64,000 nt of DNA from Cyclospora cayetanensis. Lineage: Eukaryota > Apicomplexa > Conoidasida > Eucoccidiorida > Eimeriidae. Positions within the stretch are counted from its first letter, which is position 1; each line of letters opens with the position of its first letter. The translations under genes were made by a program, and so were the position numbers. Below, one piece after another: positions 34,401 to 43,993 of the stretch. The notes below the pieces were generated by a model that saw only the letters and a list, made by a program, of their open reading frames with translations, had not been told where the DNA came from and made no database searches. The DNA is taken from the NCBI RefSeq assembly GCF_002999335.1, contig NW_020312125.1:62001-126000 (forward strand), given 5' to 3'.

Positions 34401-36360
34401 CACAGCGCCGCCTCTCACCTATGACGTCTACCCACTGCTCCTGCTTCCCCAGCAGCTGCTAGCTGACCCTCAACTCAACACCCTCAGACCGCGCACACTC
34501 GTGGACGTCCTGGAGGAACGCATCCTTGCGCTTCCAAGCCGACAGCAGCCACTCTCTTCTGCCCAGCACAACCCTCGCAAGCGGAAGGTTGAGGAGGCCC
34601 TCGGGAAGGGGTCTCATGATGCTGATTCTGGCATGTCTGCAGATGGCGGCATGCTAGAAGAGTGCGAAGATCCGGCTCTCACGCCGCCTGCAGGGGAGCG
34701 ACGAGGGGCTTCGCTGCAACACACGTCGCATGCATGTGGGGAGTTTTCTGGCAGTCCTGAAACCCTAGAAGAGGGCAGAGAGGCTACTGGGCACTGCTGC
34801 TGTAACAGGCGCACTGAGAAGAGTGCAACGGAGGCAAGAGCGCTCTGCTGCTGTAGACCGTGCGGAGCTGACCCTGCGGAAATCGCGATGCTTCAAAGAG
34901 CTGCCAGCTTAATCTTCGCTCCCGAAGAGCTGCGACAGCTGCAGAAAGGACTGCAGCGCCAGCACCAGCAGCAACAGCTGCTCGAATCGGTGCACCGCTG
35001 CGCCTTTGAGGCGCAGCTGAAAAGTTGCAACGCCGTGTTGGACGCTGCAGCGAAGGAATGGGGCCTCAAACGCGCGCATCGTTTACGGAGACGGATGCCC
35101 TGGGCTAGGCACCGGTGCAACATGCGAAGCAGCAGCGGCAGCGAGAGTAGCAGCGAGAGCAGCAGCAGCGAGGAGAGCGATGCATGCGGCCTACCGCTGG
35201 CTGGAGGCGAAGCAAACAGGGATGTGGCTTCAGCTGGAGAGGCCCTGGAGGGCAGCGTTTTTCGTAGGGGCCTTACCGACGATGCGACTGCTGCAGTATC
35301 AAGTGGATCGGCTCCTAGTCTGGCTGCAGAAGGTCAAACATGGAAAAAGGGGGGCAGCAGCGATTGCAGTGGTTCTCGCGTCGTTCCTTTTGTGGACTTC
35401 AAGCATCCATGCAGCGTCCTCTTCTCCTTCTTGCTGCCTACGCTTCGAGGGCTGCACCATCCTGGGTTGCCTGCTTCCCCCGCGGCAGCTGTAAGTAGGC
35501 AGGCACCTACAGCGGAGGCATCTTGCAGGGAGTCCGCCGCAGTGGCAGAGTCTCTTGCAGCGTGGAAGCGATTCGCGCGTTTGTTCTGGCTTGTAGTAGC
35601 TCCCCTAGACAGTCAGCGCCGCCCGCTGAGCCCCCGTGTCTTTATTCGCAACCAGGCTGTCTCTCTGCACCGCAAGAGCAAACCACCTCCGTTCGCACGT
35701 ACAGCTGCTGCAAGCAGCGCAGGAGGCCGTCCTGTTGGCTCCATTGCGGCAGCGTCGGATGTCTCGGCAGCGGGGACAGGAGACACGGGGGCACAGCCCT
35801 CTGGCCGTGCAAGCCGATCAGGCAGTGGTATGACTCGCCGTAAGGGTGGCAGTTCTGCAGGCCCTGCAGGAGGAGCTGCTGCAGCGGAAGCGTCTTACGA
35901 AACAATTCAAGTAGGGCAGCTGACACTGCGGGTGCCGCAGGGATGCCTTGCTGATTCGGGCGACGAAACTGGGCAGCTCCCGCCGGATCTTTCTCAAGAA
36001 GGAGGGAGACAGAAGCGGCCAGCAGCAGGACGGAGTGTTGCCGCTGAACCAGCCGAAAGAGATGAAGGCATGGAGGCCTCTGCACTCATAGAATCTCTTC
36101 CCCTTTCGGTGGTGCTGCTGAGGCGACTGGGGCTAAAGCCGCGACAGCTTCTAGAGGCCCTGGGATGCAAATTCCGTTTGGTGTCTAGACAGCTCGCGGG
36201 GAGTCATGCAGCCATTGCAGGGGTCAGCTGTATATACACTGCAGTTGTACGCCTCCGGCAGCTACAGGCCAAGGCCCAGGCAGCAGACGAAGAGGCAGCA
36301 AAGGACGTTGCATGCGAATTCTGGATAGAGCAGTATGCAGGCGCGCTGTGTGGCTCTTAA
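31426..36360 (+). CDS. ASH2-like SPRY-domain protein (putative COMPASS/SET1 subunit), 1644 aa
   Basis: One uninterrupted 4.9-kb frame. Residues about 665-980 resemble the SPRY domain of ASH2/ASH2L, which with WDR5 and RBBP5 activates SET1/MLL histone H3K4 methyltransferases. Matching pieces are the entry strand GPYYFEVLVGPLPP, the Arg-Val-Gly-Trp-Ser core (DLRVGWSTRRHPPSAPLG), EGDVVGC, VQFTVNGRPLG, and YFPAISLMGGASCSVNFGPS, which is very close to the family's C-terminal strand. The domain is interrupted by Gln-rich inserts. The rest is mostly low complexity: Gln, Ser and Ala runs from CAG/AGC triplets, with an Arg/Ser/Glu block near residue 1240. A conserved-looking helical C-terminus ends the protein (SVVLLRRLGLKPRQLLEALG). 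No PHD or winged-helix region of ASH2L was seen. RanBP9-type SPRY proteins are an alternative. Confidence 0.7.
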   Translation: MLDVSVSSACGGTKGEGGAAQAPAPLSEEQHEQQERGIQQDVVSLVCCPPLGPCGKLQQPSERDTGGSRILPSSHAHQQQLQQRKDGEQKPVLGWQAAKGAGEVSNTERHFAQRPDSIAAITPCMPPTKSSSASCDSCRGRYFHPPKVLSAPARSEEDLLRPPPDSPYLRRDLAQHPQALISHCTIQTTSTCSEISSSTGAARAAWWTAEAQRELFLSPYDAAGFPRGLRGVPVKRLLTERGAVSVDLKPVFPEQQNASRPSGEQQKQHLADTSSSSSSATCSRCKGLRLTFSLPVDLEAAPRGPLPLRASSRRHILSRGLQVSGQQRQPREHASDDSSASSGSEIAEEELLPDAYLRLAGRQRSLQTLGVEGDWLMRLQDPPQGIEALDVFAAAAAASAAPIAHLAPLANSPTAAGLLDLFSRSRSLGNNATIAEKAANQEWLLNAKAPHRPRTFLERMAAFALSRARTAPSLRLSLPQQQQQQQQLQRQPLPMLAALISGCLELHGARSAASAAAAGGDPAVAAGRSPSARRRNACSLQGKFQQLDPRLLRKALRCFDRNRGGLSRSGDSSTSSNRILADFAAVKTRLVGLALGDIPFDPDGLWLRRQQAQQQQRHQQMQRQQQQQLVDAEHEHQHEQQHKHQQQQRREGLGAPRSSTLPLMQAAMRRVRLSAKYKHPSVRIGTSRASSSGRINAGGGFWQKASVGLGCGVALATHAASAGPYYFEVLVGPLPPQQQQQQLLLQQPKQGLSPTQQQHLQQQRIATSSQCDLRVGWSTRRHPPSAPLGATRDSVALTLRGMAAWAGVELPYCFPPLVEGDVVGCCIRLVQPQQEQQPRQADCAAVSPTRGVASPAKRGAPAAAPAGTDTTVSGIAGDAYSVSCLMDVDRLAQGFLRSAAGLAEGSSSSSSNSQPVGAAAEGSLVQFTVNGRPLGCCRFSEDPAGCLLADEYFPAISLMGGASCSVNFGPSFRHPPPLVEPPFLPCCLLPLSTAPPLTYDVYPLLLLPQQLLADPQLNTLRPRTLVDVLEERILALPSRQQPLSSAQHNPRKRKVEEALGKGSHDADSGMSADGGMLEECEDPALTPPAGERRGASLQHTSHACGEFSGSPETLEEGREATGHCCCNRRTEKSATEARALCCCRPCGADPAEIAMLQRAASLIFAPEELRQLQKGLQRQHQQQQLLESVHRCAFEAQLKSCNAVLDAAAKEWGLKRAHRLRRRMPWARHRCNMRSSSGSESSSESSSSEESDACGLPLAGGEANRDVASAGEALEGSVFRRGLTDDATAAVSSGSAPSLAAEGQTWKKGGSSDCSGSRVVPFVDFKHPCSVLFSFLLPTLRGLHHPGLPASPAAAVSRQAPTAEASCRESAAVAESLAAWKRFARLFWLVVAPLDSQRRPLSPRVFIRNQAVSLHRKSKPPPFARTAAASSAGGRPVGSIAAASDVSAAGTGDTGAQPSGRASRSGSGMTRRKGGSSAGPAGGAAAAEASYETIQVGQLTLRVPQGCLADSGDETGQLPPDLSQEGGRQKRPAAGRSVAAEPAERDEGMEASALIESLPLSVVLLRRLGLKPRQLLEALGCKFRLVSRQLAGSHAAIAGVSCIYTAVVRLRQLQAKAQAADEEAAKDVACEFWIEQYAGALCGS

Positions 36361-39300
36361 GCCCTCGAGCCCCCGCCAGCAGGGGCAAGGGAGGCTTCGG
36401 CTTCAACCTCGCTAGAGGATTCGTCGCCTACCCCACTTCCTGTAGGTGGAGGCTCCGCGCACTCTCTGCCTGTACAGCCAATTGGCACTTGGCAGATTCT
36501 TTTTCATATGCTTTGCTGCGTGACCCCCTTGTTTTATTAGTTTTATGATGCCTACACAATCTGCGCCGCCAGTCCCGAATCTATGCTTTCGCTGCCCCTA
36601 ACTTAGAGGCAAAAGGCCATGCTATATTTACAAGGGCACACAAGAAACCGCACCGACTAGCTTTGGGGAGCCGTGCACTCTCTGCTTTCGAAGGTGGGGT
36701 TTTCTTCCAGGACCCCTACCTTAGCCGCGGGGAGCAGCGCAACCTCGTGCGGTGTGTGGCTGAAAAGGCACCAATAACAAGAGGAGCGGTTACTTCTCGC
36801 CGAGTTTTAGGATATATAGAGCAGTCCCCTGTCCCTTGACAGGCAACGGTCCGTAGACCCTGTATCTGGCTGGCTGCGCAGCTCTCGATCCTACGCCAGA
36901 ACCAGGGAAGATCAGGAGAGATCAGAAAATCTCGACCACGCTGCTTTCTAAGATTACGCTCAGAGGTTAATTTCTACCCTGTGAACTTGACACTATTCAC
37001 GTGCGCTTAGGACAGAGGACACCATTTACACGCCCCTTACCATAGGCTTGTTTCTGGCGAACGCATGCATAGAAGGCGGACCGCAGGGGGCAGTACGCTC
37101 TAGTGTTTCTGCAGGTCCCCGAGATCAGACCAGTGTGGCCTATGTGTAGTGTGCCAGCTCACACGCAGGCACTTTCTAATGCACTGCTTACATTCAGCTG
37201 ATGGTTGGATTAGAACCCAATATTGGGTCAGGCTGCTTATACATCTTGCATAGATGTCTTGAACCAACACTTCTTTCAAATAAATATGAAGACGGACTGG
37301 TTTATATGCGTGCTCGACATTCTATGGGCAGCTAACTGGGAATGCACGCAGTACGTGGAGGGTGTAGCTACGCTTGCCCCGTCTGTCCTTCTTCCCTGAT
37401 GTCAAGACCGTTAGGAGAGGGGGCAGAGGAAGACAGGAGGTCCGTTGGAAGAGCACTTGACAAAGTTCCTAAATCTGTGTCGAGTCTGCAGCTAAGCGTC
37501 TCCTCATGGAAACACTAGATGGGGCGCTACACTTGGAAGCACCGCATGATGCGATGGACCTCTTCTCTTCCGCATCCCCTGGCTGCTGATACAGTGGGAA
37601 ATCGTTCCTCCGTACAACGTTTGTCTGGGGTTGCCCGAGTGTGTGCCATTCAGCAGTATAATTTTCTTTGGCTGTGATCTCGTGCGATGAAATTGGGAGA
37701 TGGGACAACCCCTGTTGGCCCCCGCAGTCAAGCTAGTGCAAGAGCTAAACAGCTGTTACACAGGCGTGGTTTATCAGCCGATAAAATGTTTACGGACGTG
37801 TCTCCGGAGCTGATACAAACAGAAGAGTGTGATAGCCGTAAGGTTGGGTAACTAGCTGGGGATTTTTTCAGCCCATCGGTGATGTACTACCCTTGAGACT
37901 GAAAGAAGCGACTGCTCCTTGCGGCACTTTTACTGAAAAGGAACGCGCCTTAATGGTGACCATATTCATGCAGGATAGGGTTTCTGTCGCTAGGAGCTAC
38001 AATTCAAGCATCATACATGTCATGTACCATCGGTTCACGCCGAAATAGGCTTACAGCAACCTTTGAGGATCGAGGAAACTATAACGGGCTTGTGTACCCA
38101 TAAATTGGTACCTCGCTGCTTCTTCAGGGGTTTAAGCGGGTCTCATTAAAGTGTCACGCCAGGTGGTTGCAGGATGGGCAGAAATACAACGATTTAGCAA
38201 ATGATACGAGGGGCTTCCGCACATGAAGGATTACTTTAGGCTTCCAAAGCAGCGCGTTTCTCTACCATTCGGCGTAAAATGCAGAGCCAAATCAGAACTT
38301 AGAGCCCACGGATGGAGATGCGTCAAGTGGCACCACGATTCCGTCATAGGGTACCGAAAAAAGTTTCAGAGGGAACCCGTGCTCCTAAGCAGCTCAAGAG
38401 GGCCCCCAACAACGCACGTGCTCTCCATTCAGAGAGTGGGTCATATAATCGGTAACGGCAAGCGCAAGCAAAAAACGCCTAGAAGCTTGCACAGCGGGAC
38501 TGAGCTCAGCGAAAGCAGGATGCACTGCGTGCAAAGCAGGCGCATCAGGAAGACGAAAAACTTCTCACGCAGTCTGCGCATGCAGTGAAGGAGGTTACAG
38601 TGGATAGAGGCGCAGATGCGGACCCACGACAATTCAATTCTGCGGTGATCCAAGTTCACATCAAGGGCCCCAAATTGTTAGCTATATTTGATGCTGGATC
38701 TCAAGTGGTTGTGGCGTCTGAGAGGACGAGGGAGAAATGCAATTTGCTTGTTCACTTGTTAGCGCAGTCCCTAAGGCTCAGATTTGCTTGGGGACGGCAG
38801 AATGTATTTGGCAAGGGCGCGACAATTCAGTACCACTTCAGACCGGAATAGGGCACTACATCACGCTTCTTGACATCTGTATTGGACCCGACAATTACCC
38901 TGTAGCAGGAGTTTCCGGCGCATCCTTGGCGAAGCAGTTGACGAGCTGCATAAATCAACCGGCTATTCGCAATGCTTCATTTAAAAACCCTTATAATGCC
39001 CCTTTACCCCGATGACAGAAGCTAGACGGTGCTTCACACCCGCATATGCAGACAACATCCGCCTTTCTGCATTAAGGTAGGGCTACTCTTCACTAAATGT
39101 CATACGTGCAGCCAGAGCAACTAGTCGATTCTTTAGCAAACTGCTGTTCAATATGATAAGAGTAGTAAAACGTGCCAAAGTGAAGCTTAGCCGCTACACT
39201 GCGCCGTATGAGATCCCGTGCTGCTGAGCTTCCTTCAAGCGTTCCTCCTAGGAGCTTCACAAGGTCCGACGGGACGCCGTCCAATTCAGGAGGAAGGCCC

Positions 39301-40747
39301 CATTCTTCGTGGGTAGGATTCTTGCTCTTCCTTGCCCTCACCCCACACAGTGCCGACAAGGAGGCAAGGAGGCGCAGCCTGGGTGCCAGTAAGTGCATCC
39401 TGTGCGCGCCCGCCAGAGGCAACCTAACGCCCTCGAAACAACGAATAATCTTGTAGTGGGGGCGTTGATCCTGCTCCGCATCAACTACGAAGTGTCACCA
39501 GCTAACCGCAAAGTCCCTTCTAAATTGTATTTTGTTTGGATAGAATCAATCCCACTAAACGAAGCTCCATCCTCGATATCCCCCGAGGTGTACCCGAAGC
39601 GGGGAGGCCAGGTCGCCCCATATGGTAAAGCAAAGCTGTACAAGGAAGCCCTTGCCTCCATTCATACGTGCTCGCATGTGCAGTCAGCTTGTATGAAGGA
39701 CCCCACATAGCGAGCACGCAGCGTTCCCCCAGCGAGCAGCAGAAGCGGCAACTACGTCAACATTCGCAGGCTTACGGCCGGATCGAACATTGTGGGAACG
39801 CATCCCAGATCAGCCCTGTACAGTTTATATCAGGGAATTGAGGGGACTGTCATTGGGGAAAACGTAGTCGGGAGGGTCTCCAAGGGTTCTGTCCCTACTG
39901 CTCTTTGTAGACCACTCTCCAGCTACAAAGGCTCCCCCCATCCCACCACTAAGACACAGCCCGAAGAGTGGTGCTTGAAGTATATTGGCTAGCTGTTAAT
40001 CTTCCAAACCAAATGGGTGGGGGTTGGTGAAGCAACAACGCCGCTACTGCGATGTCCACCGCAGACGTGTGGCATGCGGTCGCAGCAGCCACCAATGCAT
40101 TGCAGTGCTCACCTCATATCGCATGGTTTTCCCAAGGCCCCGGCAATTGTTTAGCACAAGAGTTGAAAATCTGGTGCCTTTATACGCTAAGTGGTGATGG
40201 AAAGCACCGGCAAGAGCTAATGCTGCCTCCTCGTCCGTAGTGAGTTGGGCTCTAAAGCTGCATCCGCGAAAGTGCCCACCGTCGCTGCCCATTCTAATTG
40301 TTCTTCATCGTATTTCGCTTATTTAAGGCGTTGCGTTGGCTTGTGCATGTGGAGGAGTACTCACAAAGCCCCCAATCGTTCGTGCTTATCCGAAAGCCTC
40401 CGCTGTGGCTGGCCCCCTCCCCCCTTTATTCTTTTGTATCCATGAGGCGAATCACTTGCTTCATCGGGCTCGGTCTCTGGCTTTGAATCACGCTACACAC
40501 AATCATAGAGAAGCACAGGAGGAGCTCTAGCCGACTCGTGCAGACTGGGCTAGAAGCGACACTCTCACCGATGGCTTGCTGAAGAGTGCCTTCCTGGAGT
40601 TCTACAGCATTCTGTACGCTTCAGAAGGGGTATCAGGACTTTCTGCAGCTGCTGGTGCTGCTTCACTGAGTGGCACCAGCAGCATCGCCAGCATTGCCGT
40701 CAGCGGCAGAAGTAGACGCACCAGTGGTGTGCAGTAGAGGGTGGCGG
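36361..40747. other. Long region without a host gene
   Basis: Between the ASH2-like gene stop and the RING-finger gene start. Short ORFs only. The one stretch with protein-family character is the possible retroelement protease relic at 38585-39710. No LTR pair was recognised by eye. Confidence 0.45.
38585..39710 (+). mobile_element. Possible decayed LTR-retrotransposon protease region
   Basis: A plus-strand ORF (38585-38851) contains VIQVHIKGPKLLAIFDAGSQ followed by VVVASERTRE, the layout of a retropepsin active site (a strand, then hydrophobic-hydrophobic-D-[TSA]-G-[SA]). About 600 bp further on, another frame has VVGALILLRINYEVSPANRK, which resembles the second conserved block of Ty3/gypsy-type proteases (I-[IL]-G-x-x-[WF]-L). 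The two blocks are in broken frames separated by stops, so the element would be inactive. Reverse transcriptase and integrase were not found, nor were terminal repeats. This is a resemblance, not proof. Confidence 0.35.
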
Positions 40748-42670
40748 ATGGCGCCCCCACTGAAACGGCTGCGTGACACTCAATGGGAGGGGGGGGAAAC
40801 TCCTCGGCCTGCATGTGCTGACCCAGTGAATGAGGATTTCTCGGGGGGCTTTTCTTTGGACTCATCAACTCCCAACTCACTCGCCAAAGGTTCCCCGTCG
40901 TACGAGGGGCACCACCACGAACAGCAACGAGAGCCGGAAGCGCAACTGCAGAATCAACAGCAAGTTTTGGGGCTTCCTTGCAAGGCCTCAACTGAAAAGG
41001 ATGAGGAAAATGGGGGAAGGTTCTCTGGACGGCCTCATGGCCACCCTTCAAACGCCGCTCCTGCTTCCTCGAGTGACACATCAGCGGGTGCTATTCCCCC
41101 GTTACAGTTGAATGCTCCTTCTGGGGGCATCAGCATGAGCATTTTCTTCCGGGCTGAAGCTGAGGGAGATCTTGATTTGGAGTCGGTGCTTACAAACTCA
41201 ATGGCTCAGGGAATCCCAGAGAGCGGCCTCGGGGCGGCCTCTTCGAAGCCAGAGATGGCGGCTGCGGCAGCTGCAACGCGTACGGAGTTGCCGTCGCATG
41301 GTGACTGCGCAGAAAACGCGACGGCAGAAGCGGAGCCACTGGAGTCTGCAGAAGAAAAAGCGCAAAAAGCACTTTGTCCTTTCCCAGAAACTGCAGCACC
41401 AGGGGCAGAGATTAGCTCCTGCTGCGCAGACTTCGCGGAGAATGGCGTCTCGACACCTGCGGCAACAAGGGAAGCGGCAGCAGCAGCACCAGAGGCAAAA
41501 GGGGATGCAGACTGGAGGGAAGTGGAGAGGCTTGATGCGAGTTCCGATTCTTCACTTGTTCTGAATTCAGTGGCTGCTCCTATTGGGGGGCCTAGTGAAG
41601 CCCTGGGAGACAGCGGGGGGGGGCCTGCAGCCGCCACTACTGCAGCGGTTGCTGCACGTTTCGTCATTGAGAACGCCTCTGTCTCCGATTCAGTCGTACC
41701 GGAGAGGGTTGCTGGGAGTCCTATGGACCCCACTAGCAACGGCGCGAGCAGCAGTAGCAACGGTGGCATCAGCAGCAGCAGTAGCAACAGTGGCGTCAGC
41801 GGCAGAAACGCAGTGCTTTTGACGGAGGACGACTCCCTAACTGAGGTGAAGGAGGTCATTGATTTAAGCGGCGCTGAGGCACAGGACTCAGACGATGGGG
41901 TGCGTTCCGTGCCTGTTGTTGATTTGGAAGCCGAGGCAATCTGCTTGGACTCTAACCCTCACACCGGCAGTGGGGTTTTTCCCGGTGAGCTTGCTCAGGG
42001 CGAGGCCCCTGCGGAAGCCTCCGCCGCAGGAGCAGCAGCTGATGCAGCGGTGGTGCTCGATTCTGATGATGACGATGTTGTGGAGTTGCGCTGTCGTCAG
42101 GGCGCACCCTTTTCAGTGTTTCAGCAACACACCTACATGTTAAGGCCTTCCATGATGTTGGCTCCCGCCGGCATCAGAGGACTGGTTGTACACACCCAGC
42201 AGAGACAGCGCCTCCTCGAGGAGGCCCTAGGGGGGCGAGACGACGAAGATGACGCCAGCAGCAACCCTGCTCTCCCTCGCTGCCCCATCTGCCTGAAGAG
42301 GTACAGGCAGCAGCAGCAGGAGGAAGACGCTGCTTCGCGGCTTGAGAGCAATGCAGACACGCAAGACTCTCAGCAGGAGCAGCGAGCAGGAGGAGCAGTA
42401 GGCGCTAGCCCGCAGACGAACGGCGGTACGGACAGCTGGAATCGGGACAGAGATCGCGGGGATTCTCTCCCCCCCGTGCCCCTGCCGACAGCCCCTCCTC
42501 CTCCGCCTCCCCATCCCGCTGCTTCTGAGCGAGATCATGTGGTAGCGCTCAAGTGCGGCCATGTTTTCTGCAAGGGCTGTATTCTTGTGGCTCTAAGAAC
42601 GAGAAGACAGTGTCCCGTTTGTCGCGTTGCCGTCAAGGGAAGCAGACCCTATCAACGCATATTCCTCTAG
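40748..42670 (+). CDS. RNF4/Slx8-like SUMO-targeted ubiquitin ligase (RING), 640 aa
   Basis: E3 ubiquitin ligase that would recognise poly-SUMOylated proteins and ubiquitinate them in the nucleus. The start is the first ATG (40748, cggATGg, MAPPLKRLRD). Residues about 1-360 are Ala/Ser/Glu-rich disorder. Three clustered SUMO-interacting motifs follow at about 368-440: EVIDLSG, PVVDLEAE and AVVLDSDDDDVVEL (hydrophobic quartets followed by acidic residues), the STUbL signature. A C3HC4 RING occupies about 511-640: CPIC, then KCGHVFCKGCI, then CPVCR. The protein ends SRPYQRIFL, like the RNF4 C-terminus. Loop 1 of the RING carries an insertion of about 70 residues rich in Gln and Pro. There is no intron. 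It is flanked by long gene-free stretches. Confidence 0.85.
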   Translation: MAPPLKRLRDTQWEGGETPRPACADPVNEDFSGGFSLDSSTPNSLAKGSPSYEGHHHEQQREPEAQLQNQQQVLGLPCKASTEKDEENGGRFSGRPHGHPSNAAPASSSDTSAGAIPPLQLNAPSGGISMSIFFRAEAEGDLDLESVLTNSMAQGIPESGLGAASSKPEMAAAAAATRTELPSHGDCAENATAEAEPLESAEEKAQKALCPFPETAAPGAEISSCCADFAENGVSTPAATREAAAAAPEAKGDADWREVERLDASSDSSLVLNSVAAPIGGPSEALGDSGGGPAAATTAAVAARFVIENASVSDSVVPERVAGSPMDPTSNGASSSSNGGISSSSSNSGVSGRNAVLLTEDDSLTEVKEVIDLSGAEAQDSDDGVRSVPVVDLEAEAICLDSNPHTGSGVFPGELAQGEAPAEASAAGAAADAAVVLDSDDDDVVELRCRQGAPFSVFQQHTYMLRPSMMLAPAGIRGLVVHTQQRQRLLEEALGGRDDEDDASSNPALPRCPICLKRYRQQQQEEDAASRLESNADTQDSQQEQRAGGAVGASPQTNGGTDSWNRDRDRGDSLPPVPLPTAPPPPPPHPAASERDHVVALKCGHVFCKGCILVALRTRRQCPVCRVAVKGSRPYQRIFL

Positions 42671-43528
42671 GGGCCTCAACAGAAAGGCTAGAGCGCAGAG
42701 CGAGCCTCAGCTGCTCTCTTGTTTCGAGGCTCGGAGTTCGTGTCTCTAGGCCTTTCCAGTGACTTGCTGGTTGGTGTACTGCACCTTAGCGGAGCTAAGG
42801 CCTCTGCGCTTAAGCAGCTGCCCGTACAGTAGCAGGCAGGGCTGTGTCTAAACCCATATTTGTGAGCCAACGGTTTCTAGTGCGGTAGCGAGTACGAACA
42901 CAGAAGGCTAAGAATAGATAGGGATGCGCAACTTCCATTGGTGGTACAAAAAGGCACGTCAGGATGCAACATATATGAACAAGTAGCGCTATAACACGGG
43001 CCCCCGCGCCTGTACAAGGCACAGATTGATTACGGGGTGCTCCAGCATGATGTAGCTTCCAGTCCCCGACTTTTAGGGATACTCCCTTGTTCGTTTGCCC
43101 CCAGGTTCTGCGTTATAGCACATCGCTGCCCGTCCACTCGACTAATTTGATCCCAGCTCTTGTTTCTCTCGCTCTACCACTACCCCTCGTCCCCCCTACC
43201 CGGCCTGATGTAGGCCTTGGGGTGGTCTTGTTCACATGGTTCTTCATTCAGCGAAAGATGACATTGAACGGGTTTTGCTGGCCACATTTGTTGGCTGCTT
43301 CGAAACTGGTCAAACCGTTCAGCTCCCAAAAGATACCAGCGGTCTACACATATATGCAAGTACAAATTTGCAATCCCGGCAGTCGAACTCGTGAAAAAAA
43401 GCCGCCAGTACTTACAACTAGTGTTAAGGCACTACAAAAAAACTATGCGATCCCATGATGCGGATCAAGGCTTTTCACTTGACTGCTTTCGAATTGACTA
43501 GACAGCTAGAAGACTGGGCGATCTTTCG
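42671..43528. other. Intergenic region
   Basis: Between the RING-finger gene and tRNA-His. No gene-like feature seen. Confidence 0.5.
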
Positions 43529-43600
43529 GTCCGAATCGTCTAGAGGTTAGGACAACACGTTGTGGCCGTGTAAACCCAGGTTCGATTCCTGGTTCGGACA
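43529..43600 (+). tRNA. tRNA-His (anticodon GTG)
   Basis: A 72-nt cloverleaf. The acceptor stem GTCCGAA pairs with TTCGGAC, with A as discriminator. The D arm has CGTCTAGAGGTTAGGAC, the anticodon stem ACACG/CGTGT encloses TTGTGGC with anticodon GTG, and the T arm has CAGGTTCGATTCCTG. The extra 5' G of mature tRNA-His is added after transcription in most eukaryotes, although a G also precedes the gene here. Pol III terminators follow: TTTT at 43603-43606 and T6 at 43610-43615. Confidence 0.96.
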
Positions 43601-43993
43601 TCTTTTCCCTTTTTTGTTTGTTTTTGATAAAAGATTACAATTTGTCACATTTAAAAGGCAATTTTGCTTTCCCCTGCTATTTTTTTAAATTATGCTTGCA
43701 TTCATCGTTTGCGAAGCAGATATTTCATGCGGCCGAGGGTCATAAACCGCTTCGAAGAGAACCAATGCTGCTAAGCTTCCCCGTGCACATCAGCCAGAGG
43801 CAAAAAAATACGGCTGGACAGCCTGTTAACAACAACTTGACGCACGAGCGTTGTACTACCTGCGCCTTTGTGGGAGGTTACACTACACCCGCTAGACCAT
43901 GAATCCCCAGGAGCCATGCCGCATGGCGATTCAAACCGCTAAAGCCGTAACCCTAAGAGTCACTAATCGAAGAAATAGCTCCACAAGATACTA
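43601..43993. other. Short intergenic region
   Basis: AT-rich just after the tRNA terminator, then unremarkable up to the stop codon of the HEAT-repeat gene. No feature seen. Confidence 0.5.

Noticed and set aside
40670..40747. Upstream start for the RING-finger gene
   Set aside because: The frame is open but begins at GTG; the first ATG, with good context, is at 40748.
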